NCBI RefSeq assembly: GCF_021134715.1
Contig: NC_060026.1
Location: 6,563,001 to 6,627,000, forward strand
Length of the DNA stretch: 64,000 nt
Reading direction: 5' to 3'
From: Daphnia pulex
Taxonomy: Eukaryota > Arthropoda > Branchiopoda > Diplostraca > Daphniidae
The notes beneath the pieces were generated by a model, which worked only from the letters and a program-made list of their open reading frames with translations, made no database searches and had not been told where the DNA came from. Made by a program: the position numbers and the translations under genes. Each line of letters starts with the position of its first letter. The stretch's first letter is position 1. This document shows, piece after piece, positions 35,910-48,250 of this stretch.

Positions 35910-37086
35910 CCATGGTAGAAGAGGGGATGGTATGTTCACGCACTAGAATTTTCCCATAAGGCTTGATCCCAGGTTGCCCGGTATATGGAGTGACACCAAG
36001 CGGATTTTCTCCAGAACTATGTCTGAACACGTTTTTTTGTCTAAGTCCTAGCGAAAGAAAACCAATTAGGATTTTGTAAAAAAATGGGAAAAAACCCTAC
36101 TAACACAGCGATGTACCATGGATATGACTGAAGCGTACTCCCAAGGATAAGGGAGATACAAACAGCATATCCATGGAATGCTTCATGTTTATCCTTATTT
36201 CCCCTTCCCCGCACGTACCATTTGTATGTCCCTTGAATATACCGGTTTGTGTATACACAGTATCCTTAAATAACATCCATCTTTGGATATGATTTCTGTC
36301 AGAAATTAAAAGATAAAAGTCTACCCCGAGACTTGAACTACTGACCTTCAATTCCGTAGCTCACCTCTCTAACCATTTGACCAACTGTTCGTACAATTTA
36401 GGAACAAACGTTTGGGAGTAATGGAAATTGAGATATTTTTTAGCTTTTTCGTCCACTGTGTACCTAATATGGTTATACTGTGATGCACATTCTGTGTATG
36501 TACCAAATGGTATCACAACAAAATCATACCCCCGAGTATATTACTTTGATGTACAATCAGTATGTTAATGAATATACGCTGGTGGATCTATGATGAATAT
36601 TCTTTATTTGATCCCATCCTAGATCCGAATAAATTTATACCTACGCTATACTACCGCCCCACAATTGCGACCTGGATCTATCCATCCCATATTTATCTAC
36701 ATCTTACATAAAGAGGATGGGCCGTGTTAGTAGGGAACTCGCATTTTTTTCAGAACCTAGGTATTCTATCAATTTCGCTTTAAAAATATAGAAAAAAAGG
36801 AAAAAAAATATGATTGCTGATTTGAACCTGCGTCGTCTCACATGGGTGCTCGAAGCCTTGGTTCCAATTCGAACTTGGTTACCAATTACTTGAAGAGTTC
36901 AAAAATTGCCAATTCTAAGCCTTTTTGGAAGCGCAATTCAAGAAAACATGATTCAGTAACGCTACGCAAGGTGGCAGCACAATTTACCAGGGCCAAGGAC
37001 TTTGAAAAAAACCCCTGAAAAACCGAGGATCTAGCCTTATGGGAAAATTCTAGTGCGTGAACATACCATCCCCTCTTCTACCATGG
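35910..37086. mobile_element. Non-autonomous TIR element, about 1.18 kb
   Basis: The left end CCATGGTAGAAGAGGGGATG (35910-35964 arm) is the reverse complement of the right end (37033-37086). Identity across the roughly 55-bp arms is nearly full. No transposase frame lies inside. Internally there is a second small inverted pair around CCATGGATATG...CATATCCATGG (36116-36176). On the minus strand there is also a tRNA-like A-box/B-box pair (about 36325-36395) with poor stem pairing. Confidence 0.85.
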
Positions 37087-37181
37087 TTAGACCGTTAGCT
37101 TAGAGCAAAGGGTGTATTTAATTTTACTTGGCAACTACGCATTCCGCCTGGCGGAAATTATTTTGGCGCAAAATGTAGAAA

Positions 37182-37760
37182 CATGGACTACTAAAGCTAG
37201 AGGACGGGTCACTTCGTCAATTCCTATGTCGGCTACCATTTTTTTGTTGTTACTGTAATCAATAGAGCTTTAGAAATGAGCTATAGTCTATTAAATTATC
37301 CCTATGCGGCAAATATTTAACTTCGATGATATTTTAATTACAAATTGACGGAGGTGTTCGTTGGTTGTCGCCGCCTAGCGGTGATTGTTGGTTGACCACT
37401 CTGTGATTCTCTGGTTTTGGTTTGGTTTGGTATGATTAGGTGCGTCTGTTATCTGTGATTCTCTGGTGATTCTCTGGATTCTGTTTGTTTTCTTTCTAAA
37501 AACCATGGAAGAATTTAGAATTCTTAGCGCTAGGTGGAGACAACCAACGAACACCTCTCCCGTCCTCTAAAAATTAATACGCAAATATCTTTTAATTTAA
37601 TATCTTCACAAGAAATGTGCATTGGAGACTTACAATAGCTTTTTAAATCTCAATCGATTGACCCTTCTTTAAAAATATGATTAAAAATCCACCCGACAAG
37701 CTATAACACGGCGGGATAGGACGTGAGTCCCGTCCTCTATAGCTTTAGTATAGTCCATGG
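37182..37760. mobile_element. Nested TIR/foldback element, about 0.58 kb
   Basis: CATGGACTACTAAAGCTAGA (37182) faces its near-complement at 37729-37759. Inside it a second pair, GGAGGTGTTCGTTGGTTGTC (about 37350) and its complement (about 37529-37553), forms a nested hairpin. The motif CCCGTCCTCTA occurs next to both right arms. Non-coding. Confidence 0.75.
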
Positions 37761-38179
37761 TAGAAATTGCTCAAAATTGTTTCCATTTTCTACCATTCTT
37801 TCAATTCAGCAAGTTACGCCACTATTTCTTAAGTTAAATTTGTCAATTTTAGATTTTTTAAATGCTTACATAAATTTTTAGAATTTTAGCTAAAAATGCC
37901 ACTAATTCGGCAAATTCTAGAAATTGCTAGTCTCCTTTCCCCAACACACGATCCGATAGTGGCTGCACGTTGTATAATCGTATCATATTCAAACTTGGCA
38001 GGGTGATTGATTAAAAGACGAACATTTCTTAGCTTCTAAAAAAATATATTTCTATGAACTCAATCTATTTCATTACATTTTAAAATTTTTACATTTTGTT
38101 TTGTATTTTTTTAATAGTATACATTAATATTTCAAAGGAGAATTTTTACTAGAAATAAAGATTAACATAAAAAAAAAGC

Positions 38180-38540
38180 TCACGAAAAAAATCTCATGTT
38201 GCAATCAGTTCCCTGTTACCCCGCTTTTTCATATCATGACTCCACGAAAGTTGGAAGAGCGTCGAGCACCCATGGGAGTCATGACGTAAAATGAAATCAA
38301 CAGTCACTTTTTTTTCTTTTCCTTTTGTTTTTATATTTTTAAAGCGAAATTGATTGAATACCTAGATTCTGTCAAAAATGCGAGTTTTTCAAAAAAAAAA
38401 TTTTAAAATCAGAATTTGTTGGAGTCCAAAGACTTAGAAAAAAACGTGTTCAGACATAGTTCTGAAGAAAGTCCGCATGGTGTCACTACCATTTATCAAA
38501 GCAACCTGGGATTCTACTAACAAACCATTCCCTCTTACTC
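38180..38540 (-). mobile_element. Inverted relative of the 35910-37086 element
   Basis: The reverse complement of 38420-38540 matches 35935-36060 (shared CAGAACTATGTCTGAACACG). The reverse complement of 38270-38400 matches 36735-36860 (shared TCAATTTCGCTTTAAAAATA). Element 1 has about 650 bp between these parts, absent here. A small hairpin, CATGACTCC...GGAGTCATGA, closes its left side. Confidence 0.75.
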
Positions 38541-39383
38541 TTAACTATGATAACACAACAACAAAAAATTTGCACACACGCTTCCTTTTTATTTAAGCCT
38601 TCAAACACGTGTAAAGAGTGTGTTTTTTTCTACTAAATATTAGACCTGAATATGAATGTTCTAAATATCGAAAGTTTAGGATTTAAAAATTATTCTTAGG
38701 TGTCATCTTTTTTCAACAGGAATTCAATTTACGTTTTTTTTTAACCACTGGGATTGATAGATAGCGTGAGAAAAGCACTACAACCAATGTCCAGCCGGGA
38801 GAAGATATTTTCAGCTCAAACTCCCCCTAAATGCCTAAACATTATTCTTGGTTAATAGAATCGATCTAGAATAATACATCTTTGTTGTGGAAATTTTGTT
38901 TTGATGTTAACATGTTAGGTGGAACATTTGTTGGTTTCTTTGCATTTTTTATAACATCATTTTTATTTGGTTATGATATTACTTAGTGATTGCTTCACAA
39001 AATAACGCGACAACGGGTTATATTTCAAGATCGTATCAAGTCTAGTTGTGGACTATGAACTATGGGAGTTAGACCCTCTATAGCCAATATGGTCTAACGA
39101 GTTTATCAATGTGTGATATATGTAGTAAAATGGATTTTATTGTAGTAGGAAAGATGATCTAGCCATACAGTCGAGGGAAAACGTAGGGCGCAGCATCAAA
39201 TCACAAACGACTGAAGATAGAAAAAAAATTAGCTGTATGATACCTCAAGGCTCTTCTAACACAATTCAAATGCATGAATACAAAAGGGTTACCCTTGGAA
39301 ACCTCTAATATCAGATGGAGCGAACAAAATTATAGAGTATCTTCGAAACTAGATTGTCGTATGACCGTTCCAAGCAGTCGTTC
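38541..39383. other. 3' flank of the TDRD12-like gene; nothing else seen
   Basis: AT-rich downstream sequence. The apparent plus-strand ORF at 39274-39525 is the shadow of the last two exons of the minus-strand gene. Confidence 0.55.
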
Positions 39384-42300
39384 TCAATCATCTTCACCTA
39401 GCCACTTTTCATCACAACACTCTTCATCTGAACCGCTTGATGATGATTCAGATTGGTTTTCGTCGAATGCGTATTCTGAAATAAGAAATGGTGTGTTTAG
39501 GACAAAAAGAAACCTCTTCGAATAAGAAATGTGATCCTACTTGGATCCACAATTGGCTCTAATTTTTCTTCATCATCGGAAACATTATTGTCCAACCAAT
39601 AACTGAAGTCGCGAGTTAGCCAAGGTTGATTTAATGGGGAATGGATAAATCGGGTCCACATTGCGCCTATTTCTTGCTTACGGAGCGTTACTTTAACCCC
39701 GCAACCAACAAGGGAATGGCAACTTATTTCCGGAATGATATAACCATATGTGCTTGTGTTTAATTCATATCTGGGAAATAAAAATAAAGAATGGGATTTT
39801 CATACGTTATCGACAGTTCCGTTTAAATAAGAGATTTACCTTAAACCATTTACATCAGTCACGAAGCTCAAATGGTTTTCCGTAAGCTCAAGACTATATT
39901 CTTTAACGTGATCGACGAAAAACGTAATTATGACATCCTAAATGGGAAATGTGAAATAAATTGCAAATTTAAAAGTAGACTAAAAAGCGCTAGGTTCAAC
40001 GGAATTACCTGTTCACTTTGTGCCCATTTAGTGGTAGGAAATCGACTCGAATTTTCTTTTAGAGGTAATGTGTGGTCAATAAGAGCTAAATTATGATCCC
40101 GACCAACAGTCTGCTGAAATGTAGGCATCTTTTTCGACGTTGAAATAGTTCCTGAAGAATCAGTGTTGGAGGAGCAGGAAGTCGAAATTGCTTGGATCTC
40201 GTTATTCTCCGGGCATTTTGGGAACAGTTCAATCCAACCAGGTGAAACATCAAATTTCAATTCCTCTTCATATTCCAACTGCTGCAGTGATTCACAAGCT
40301 CTATCCTTCAATTCTTTCTCTTCAATGTCTTTCATCAACGTAGCTGAACTACGTACGATTGCACGAAAGTCTTCTTCATTTTCCAGGGAAATGGCGTAAT
40401 TTTTCGAGATCATTTGTTGTGCTAGACTGGGTATTTCTTTTTCTTCTCGATTCAAGAGAGTGACATGATAGTGCGAGCCATTTGTCACTTCATCCTTGAC
40501 TGCTTCCTTGAACTTCGTCTGGGCATGCCACACATGCATAAATCCATCGGAGGCTCGCGTGAGTGATGTGAAAAAACAAATGTCTTCTTCCGTCCATCCA
40601 CCGCTGTCATTCTTGGGTCCAACACCATACAATGAACAAGCAATAGCTTGAAATGGTAAACGGCTGATGAACTGATTAGGTAAACTTTTCATTGCATTTA
40701 GAGGAACTTTTGTATGATCTCCATAGTCTACGAACAAGACTTGGAATTTCCACACGTCATCTTCAACTATTTTCTTCTTTATGCAGCACCGGCACCACGA
40801 TCCAGGTTCTGAAGGGGATTCCACGAGACAAAAACTTCCCAGTTGCGCATCTTCATATGTCACATTTTTGCATTTAGATATCTAATTATTATTAATATAA
40901 AGAAGACTTAAGTTAGTTTTTCAAGTTAATTGAAACATTTCAAGACGAAATCTCACTTGTTTCTTGATATCAGCTTCCAGAGACCTCAAGGTATCCTGGA
41001 ATTTATTGATTGTAACATAAAACTGTGGAAAGATAAAATGTTAATATTTAACATTAAAATAACAAAAAACGGCGAATGAAATAGATACCTGGTGTGGAGA
41101 ATCAGTGGTGACTAACTCAACTTGCGTTTCTTCATTCATTGGGAGGAACGCATACGACGGTTCGATAGGATTTGCGCTTTTATTTTTAGCCAATCCAAAG
41201 CTATAATTCGGTAATTCAATACCTCCAGTCTCGCACAAGTGATACAGCTTTACCAAATGCTCCTCGTTGTTGTCTGCCAACTCTGCTGTCAAAAGATCTT
41301 TAAGAATGTCCGTCACAACAACAGAGGAATTCACGCCATCCAGTCGCTTTCTCTCATGTAATGGGTCTAGCCATAAAGTGAATGACAAAGCCAATACAAT
41401 TCGGCCTTCCAACTCTTTACTCATCAGTTTTTCCCGAACAAAATCAACTGAGTAACGGCTCCAATTTGAGTTACGATCAAATGGCTTAGCTCCTACTAGA
41501 AAAACTTCAATAGCTTCTGGAGCCAAATTCTTTAAATCGTCTGGAATTTCATACAGATCTTTGACGAAGGATGACATTACACAACCTTGATCAATAGAAA
41601 TTACAGTGACTTCAATCGGAATTCCCTGAAAATGAAAAACACATTTAAATTACAATAAAATAAATGGTATACATTGAACTCTTCTTACTTGGTGATCTCT
41701 TTCAAGTATAGATTCAACGCGAACACGTTCATAAAGGTTGTCAGTGGTTCGATGAGCGTAAATATTTCCAATTTCAACTTTATTTCCATCAACTGAGTTC
41801 TTTCGCTGTGCCTCATCACGAAAATGATTTCGTAACTGAGCACTGACTTCAAAATGCGATCCACTCATATCGATCACTTGATTTTTTTCGTTTCGATGCT
41901 TCAAAATCCGAGCGTAGTATTGTGTTGCAGTGCGGACAGCTGTAATCCGAATACGAACAATGCCGTTCTGTGGAACAACAGGTTGGTCCAAAGTTGACAG
42001 AATAACGTGACGGAGTCCACAAAGCTTCATATTTCGACAGAATCCAAATGCCTAAGAGATATTTACAGAACTTGAATTACATAAAATAGCGAAATTTTTA
42101 TTTCAATTTTCTTATTATACCTTGAGAGTTTCACACAAAGGAAGACTTCTTTTTCGAACTTCTTTACCGCAGAAAGAAAGTATAGCTTCAGTTGCTAGCT
42201 CGTCAGGAACAACGTGCCCAAAGCGCTGCATTAAACGTACGATCGTCAGAAGAGAGTTATTAAACTCTTTTGTAATAAGCAGATGAGTTTCTGGTCTATC

Positions 42301-45129
42301 AGCTTCCGAAGCTCTCAAGTGGAAGTTATCCATAGCGAATGACAGGCGGTAACTAAAATCGTACTTGGAATGGTGTGGTATAAAGTAGTGAATTAGAGTT
42401 TGTGCATTTTTTATGTTCAATCGCTCTAAAACATCGTCTGTGCACATTAGAATAGCAGAACCAGGCTGAGCATGGTTCCACCTTTCGGTTGTAAAATCTA
42501 AATCGGACACGATAGATTGATTGTGAGCTAAGATGGGTGTCGCGCCAATCTGAAATGCGAAACATAATATTTTCTTGACGCTCAAATAAGTTATTGAAGC
42601 AAAGCTTTATATATAGTACCTCTGACAGCATTTGTTCAACTTTGAAGACTTCGGCAGATCCACGACAAAAGATAATGGTCCGACTGAATCGTTTTGATTG
42701 GACAATTTCCAACAGATCGCGGTCCATTTCTTCAGGGGTTCCACGGCGAACATCGAGTTTCATTCCTCCATAAATAGCAGCCTCCATACACGAAGATATA
42801 AAAATTGAGGGGTTTTTCAAAACTTTACTAGAGATTTCTTCCATTCCTTTTGTCCAATGGTTAGCACAGGCCACAATCTATACGAAGATAAAATATAGTC
42901 AGTATAAATATACTTTGCATTCAAAATCTTTTTTTCACCTGTCGAGGAATAAAGTTATTTCCCATGGTTGCCCGTTGAACAGATTCTTGATAAAAATTAA
43001 ACAGTTTTTTTGTAGATTCTCCATGTTCTTTAAGCACGACGTCAGCATCGTCAAACACAAGGTGACAGCATCTATCAAAACTAATGATATCTTTAGCTTT
43101 TGTTAACAGCAAATTGAGCGCAGGTGCCGTGGCGGCAAGCAAAGTCACTCCATTGATTAAATAAGGCAGAGCCACTTTCAGTGATCGTTCGGTAGCATCA
43201 GTAAAAACAGCGGAACGGAAATCCTAAAAAGAAAATTATTTTACTTATTAGAACGTAAAAGAAGAATAACTTTTAGAAACTACCGAATTTTTCTTCATAA
43301 TGCGAGAGCAATAAAATTGGACCAACTCGGCATTTTCCCATGAAGAGCAAATGACAACAACCAAAGGCGAACAGCCGATTGGCACATCGCTGTATTCACT
43401 CAGGTCCATCAAATTATTCAGTATAGGTATCAGGTAGCCTAAATTTACGATGTTAAGTCATAACATGCATATACAGATGTAAAATTAAGTCATTTGATTA
43501 CGCTACCTAAAGTTTTTCCTCCTCTTGCTCCGGCGACAAAAGCCACATTGTGACCACGCAAGATTGCTTCCCACACATAGGCTTGTATGGTCTTTGGTTT
43601 CTCAAAAGACATGGAGTTAAGCACTTCATGAATCCTTATATCAAAAGGGAAATCCTTGAAGTTATGCGTTGATGAATGGGGAACATCAGAACGAACAAGC
43701 ACGCGACCTAGAAATATTGTCCTTTAATTTTTACAATTTAAATTTCATTATGCAACTCTTTTACCTTCTTCTATTAACTCTGCTAGTTTAGAAAGTTTTA
43801 GCATATTAGGTACATTTTCTTTAATAAAGGAAGAGGATGACTTGATTTCAGTAGAAGCCGATGCCAATTGCAACAATTCTGTCATGTCGTCGTTTTCATG
43901 AATTGGCGGAATCTGTTGGGAGATATCGTTTGAGGGAGATATGGTCGGCAAGTGTGGAAAACAGCTTTTTTCAATCACTTCTTTTTTCAAACATTTAGAT
44001 TTAGATCGTTCAAGAGCGCTCTTCAAGAGTAATGCCCGGCGATTCCTATTGATCAATGATATAGTTGTGATATGTTATCTAAGGTTTACATCTGTTACAT
44101 TTTCAAAATATACAAAACTGAACCACTAGCAGCAACAGGTGGGCTAGGCTGAGATTTCTGACTATCTGAAGGTACCTCCCTGATCAAATTCACTTTTTCT
44201 GTTGAAAAGAAATTTGGCAAACCCCTGAAACAAATTAAATTAATTAAATATGTTCTTACTTCGCAAATTTATATATATGTATGTACTGAGCAGGTTGTGA
44301 TCTGTCGCACTGCTTGATACTCTCTGCAACTGGTCTTCTGAGTTTTTCTTCCTTTCGAGTGTAGTTCCTTAGACGTTCCATTGGTTTGGCTGAAGTTAGC
44401 ATACCAGCAGGTAAAAATGACATTGGCATAGGCTTTGAAGCCACGTTTTCAGACGTGTCATTGTTTGTTTTCTTGTTTTCTTGTCCTACTGTAATAATAC
44501 AAACAAACAACACATAAACATAAATAATAAGAAAACAAAATAAGTTGCACATTCATTTGAACTACATTCACTTTACTACCTGTTTTCTTTGGGTCTTGGT
44601 TCTTGGATATTGGCTGCTGAACATGATACTGAGAATTCAGATTGGTATTTAGCATTGAGGGATAATCAGCATATTCATCAGGAGTATTGAAATTAAATCT
44701 TGAATGTGGCAAAGAATTTGCTCTAAGAGAAGATGAATTACTATTTGTTGTAAATTGTTTCAACAATTCTGCAGAAGGCTTCCTAGATTGGTGTGAATTA
44801 AAATGTTCTTTTATGGCTGCAATACTTCTGCCCCTCGCAAAACTAAATTCTGAATTCATTGATGGATTCAAAGTAGATGATGTAGCGGTTTCTTGAGTTG
44901 GCAATGGTATTTTAATATTTTCTTTCGGCCACTGAAAAGGTTTTTGGCAAACGGTTGGTGGTTCATCTCTCCGAAATGACATTCTTTGTACTTCTTCAGC
45001 CAATAAACGTGCCTCTTTATCTCGCTTACTTTTCTCGTAATACCTCGTGTAGTCAGAGAAACCAACAGCGTCGAAACGTCCTAACAAAGGGCCGTTTGTG
45101 AAGTCTGCAAAATCCTTCTCCTCCTGCAT
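39384..45129 (-). CDS. TDRD12-like protein: DEAD-type helicase, Tudor and CS domains
   Basis: Sixteen exons on the minus strand: 45129-44580, 44488-44287, 44224-44099, 44045-43765, 43707-43507, 43438-43284, 43223-42939, 42877-42620, 42549-42121, 42051-41689, 41625-41089, 41022-40957, 40881-40009, 39937-39840, 39770-39541, 39475-39384. All junctions are GT-AG and in phase, giving 1581 residues. A Ser/Asn-rich N-terminal third precedes the helicase: Q-motif-like KPKTIQAYVWEAILRG, motif I AGARGGKT (about 444-451), and DDAD for DEAD (about 563-566). The usual HRxGR motif VI is not apparent. Tudor-like regions follow (exons 10-11; exon 13 near LFVDYG), then a CS/p23 domain (exons 14-15, ending MWTRFIHSP and LTRDFSYWLD) and an acidic tail. 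This order matches the TDRD12/Yb family, which acts in cytoplasmic piRNA biogenesis. The degenerate motifs suggest weak or no ATPase. The start is the first Met of the open frame; an upstream exon cannot be excluded. Confidence 0.88.
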
Positions 45130-45608
45130 CAGCGCTTTAAATGATTAAATCGTTAATTTAAAAAAGGGACAGTCAGGTATACTACAGTACATATGAACAG
45201 CTGACAAGACACTGTAGCCCGGCCCAAACACCTACCATACGATTTCTGCTTTCTGCATTGCATTTTTTTTTAGTGAGAGGAATGAGATATTGCCATTTGC
45301 CAATCGATGAGCATAATTTAACAATGATTTATTTTACGTCGAATTATTTTAACTTTTCATGAAACAATAACAGTTGTATATCAGAATATCACTGATTAGC
45401 CCTCCCCCCGGCTCCCCCCCCGTTTATTAGGATTTATTTGTATTTCTATTGGAAAAATAAGTGCATCAATAGCGTTTCTCTGGCAACTGACAAGGAGCCT
45501 TAGGCTACAATCTCAATCTCTTCCAACCTTTTGAAATACTTCCTGTCTTACTTTCGTAAATCGTAATATTTATTGTTGGTAACTAATATTGCTATTTGGT
45601 TATTCGCA
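45130..45608. promoter_or_regulatory. Shared 5' region of two divergent genes
   Basis: The 479 bp between the start codons of the TDRD12-like gene (minus) and the CYTH gene (plus). It must hold both promoters and 5' UTRs. It includes a C-rich patch (CCCTCCCCCCGGCTCCCCCC, 45402-45421). No clear TATA box was seen for either gene. Confidence 0.5.
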
Positions 45609-46276
45609 ATGTGGCAAAACCCCGCTAGAAACATTGAAATTAAAGCGAGAATCAACGATGTAAAAGCCATAGTAAATAAGGTAGCTCAGTTGTGCAAAAC
45701 TGAAGCAGAAGTGATCGACCAAACCGACACGTTTTTTAAAACAGAAAATGGGCGTCTAAAATTGAGGGAATTCAAAGTTAGTAATATTTATTTGATCTAA
45801 TGTTCTATTTTTCTATAGTAAATAGAATTTAAATAAAATGTATTATTCTGTATTCAGAATGGCACTGGAGAACTTATATATTATGAGAGACCAGATACTG
45901 ATGGACCAAAATTATCTAACTATTCGAAATCAATGGTAACTGATCCGACCTCATTAAAAGCTGTTCTACAAATGGCTCTTGGTACGAATGGCATTGTAAA
46001 GAAGACACGGATGTTGTCGCATTTTAATCAAACACGAATTCATATAGACGAGGTTGTAGGTTTAGGAAATTTTTTTGAACTTGAAGTAAGTTTACCAGTG
46101 GTGCATAATGTATAACATTATTAAAATAGTCATGTCCTTATGTTCAGGTGGTACTACAAGACAGTCAAACACCAGCAGATGGAATCACTACAGCCCAACT
46201 GCTTCTTGAGATATTGGGCATTCCTGCCTCTGATCTGTTGTCTGGTTCCTATTTGGATTGTCTGAATCTTTTATGA
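45609..46276 (+). CDS. CYTH-domain protein (CyaB/class IV adenylate cyclase-like)
   Basis: Three exons, 45609-45776, 45858-46085 and 46148-46276, all GT-AG and in phase, give 174 residues. The protein starts MWQNPARNIEIKARINDVKA, with the EIK part of the CYTH ExExK signature (first Glu is Asn). DTFFKTENGRLKLREFKNG and the acidic IDEVVGLGNFFELE strand are typical of the CYTH tunnel fold, which binds triphosphates through Arg/Lys and a metal through Glu. Bacterial CyaB relatives begin in the same way (RNIEIKAR). The substrate of the animal members is not settled; thiamine triphosphatase is the related known activity. The start ATG is the first in frame after an upstream non-ATG stretch. The gene is divergent from the TDRD12-like gene, and an AATAAA lies at 46332. 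Confidence 0.85.
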
Positions 46277-46331
46277 AGTTATATTTTTTGTTTGTACTCA
46301 CTAATATTCAGATTCAATCCATATAAGTGAT

Positions 46332-46337
46332 AATAAA
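46332..46337 (+). terminator. Polyadenylation signal of the CYTH gene
   Basis: AATAAA about 56 bp after the stop codon on the coding strand. Confidence 0.6.
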
Positions 46338-46633
46338 CTGATTTAGACAGCTCATATAAATACTTTTATTATACATTGAATAACTTTATTTACTAAGGAA
46401 ATGAGCAAAAGATAATTTGATACGGTAAAGTTTCAAATACGGGACACTTTGACTGTCAAATAACTAATAAGATACCACGTCCACCACGTACGTCGTTGGT
46501 CAGTTTGAATGATTCCCTTTTGGTTACACAAAAGGAGTCTACAAAACTTTGTTTCTCCTGGATACTCCAAAGGGGGGGGGGGGTCTACAGCAACAGCTAC
46601 AGACTATCAATAATTTATTCCCTATTTGTATTT

Positions 46634-46699
46634 GTTACACCAAGGGCATGGTTGTTGATATAATGGTTCCCACTGTCTGTGTTATAAGGTCCCATAAGG
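46634..46699 (+). repeat. Left arm of an inverted repeat flanking the THAP gene
   Basis: Contains GATATAATGGTTCCCACTGT and CTGTGTTATAAGGTCCCATAAG. Its reverse complement stands at 48251-48317, so the two arms bracket the THAP gene about 1.55 kb apart. A G12 tract lies just to the left (46573-46584). Confidence 0.85.
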
Positions 46700-46977
46700 C
46701 AGCTGATTTTTTTGTGATCTTTGGTTGCTGCGACAGCCCCGCGACCTGGTGTTGGAAGGGTGGAAGCTTACACTGAAACAACACAGAAATTTTCTAAGTC
46801 CCTCGTAAACAAATCAGAGCTATGCGTACTTTGCGGCTTTGCGCATCCGTTAAACAGATTGATTGACGATTTTCTAATTAAGATTAATTTCAGATGATAA
46901 CAATAGATTTCATTGGTTCAATTTATAACTTGTAATGTGTATTAACATACATACAATTTACATTTAGAAAAAAAAAA

Positions 46978-48098
46978 TTAAGCAAGTTTTGCCATCTTGA
47001 AATTTTGTCGCACGTTACTATCAACTTCTGCCAAATTACGTTCTTGAAAACGCTTTGATTCAAAATGATATCTAACTTGTACGAATTCCATTATTAAATA
47101 AGGATACGAGTCAGCACGGTGTGTGTCACAAAAAAAAGGACAAAGATTGAGTACTTTGATTTTTGACATACAAATTTCGTAACTATCTCTCACTAAATAA
47201 TGACCGTCATCTTCAAATTGAGACGAAATAATCTTTTCCACTTCCCGTAACATTTCTTCTGTCATTTCACCCGGTGCTCCAATCAGTTCATCCACTTCCA
47301 TATCATTTGGTTCAAATTCTACTCTCAATTGAGATTCAGATTCAGATTGTAGTTCTTTTTCAGGTGGAATGTGTAGGAGTGTTTCAGTAGTAGGTTCCTG
47401 GAACATGTCTTCTGTTGTTACACATGGTAATGCCACAGGTTCAGCTGCTTCCATATCATTTACTTTTCCTTTTTCAGCGTCAAGTTGGTGTATAGCTGTA
47501 ACATAACATGTCATGTTTTTAAAAAATATCTTAATACACTTAGTTTTTAATTTACCTATGCTATTTGACGTTGACTTCTTTGCATGTGATGGGATCAATA
47601 CATTGGTGTTGTTATTCGACAAAAATGATTGATTGTCCAACTGCAGCTTAGGATTAGCAGCTTTAGACTTTGCTGTTATATTTCGATATGGTGACTTAAA
47701 CCTATCACTGTGAACATACTTCTTTGCAGCAGGTCTTTCGAGTACGCTGACATCATTTCCTGTTAGAAACATACAGAATTAGCAGTATTAGTATAACTTA
47801 ACATTGTCATGGATAATTAAAATTTGAGAATACCTAGCAATTTACTGGGCCGAGCACCTGATTTTAATTTCCATTTCGGATAACTGTAAAACACGCCTTG
47901 AATTTCTCTCCCTTTGAGTATGTCGTTCTCTTCAAAATGAATACTGCAAATTCTGGACTGGCAAGTGAGTCCTGGCTTTTTAATAATTTCCTGCCAGGAA
48001 TTTAGACACAACTTCGGTGGATGGAAAAACGCAAGACTTTCATTTTCTTTGTTATAAGAAGATTTACAATTAAAAACGAAACATGGTTTGCGTGACAT
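46978..48098 (-). CDS. THAP-domain protein
   Basis: Three exons on the minus strand, 48098-47834, 47759-47556 and 47495-46978, GT-AG and in phase, give 328 residues. Residues 1-88 form a THAP zinc-finger DNA-binding domain: MSRKPCFVFNCKSS (first Cys pair), AFFHPPK, W, then SRICSIHFEENDIL (Cys and His) and a closing SGARPSK in place of AVPT. The middle is Lys/Ser/Asn-rich and the third part is acidic (Glu-rich, about 190-260). No transposase catalytic domain is present, so it is probably a nuclear DNA-binding regulator. THAP domains descend from P-element transposases, and an inverted repeat brackets this gene, so domestication or capture by a TIR element is possible. Confidence 0.85.
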
Positions 48099-48250
48099 TT
48101 TACATTAATCTGCATTTCCGCCATTAAAACGTGAATTCTTCGTTTCTGCAGTAAGCCATTCAGTTAGAGATTGTGTGGGCAGATGGCAGCACTTTCGTAG
48201 CAACCATGCCCTGAGGAAAGATCATTGACGGAGAACTTTCAATTTTTTTC

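Noticed and set aside
36315..36400. Minus-strand tRNA gene
   Set aside because: A-box and B-box-like motifs are present but the acceptor and T stems do not pair; at most a tRNA-derived relic.
39274..39525. Ser-rich plus-strand ORF
   Set aside because: Shadow of the last exons of the TDRD12-like gene, whose minus-strand frames are in phase with the rest of the gene.
39497..39770. Stop at 39497 as the end of the TDRD12-like gene
   Set aside because: A 65-bp GT-AG intron (39476-39540) skips it in phase into an acidic last exon; the shorter ending remains possible as an isoform.
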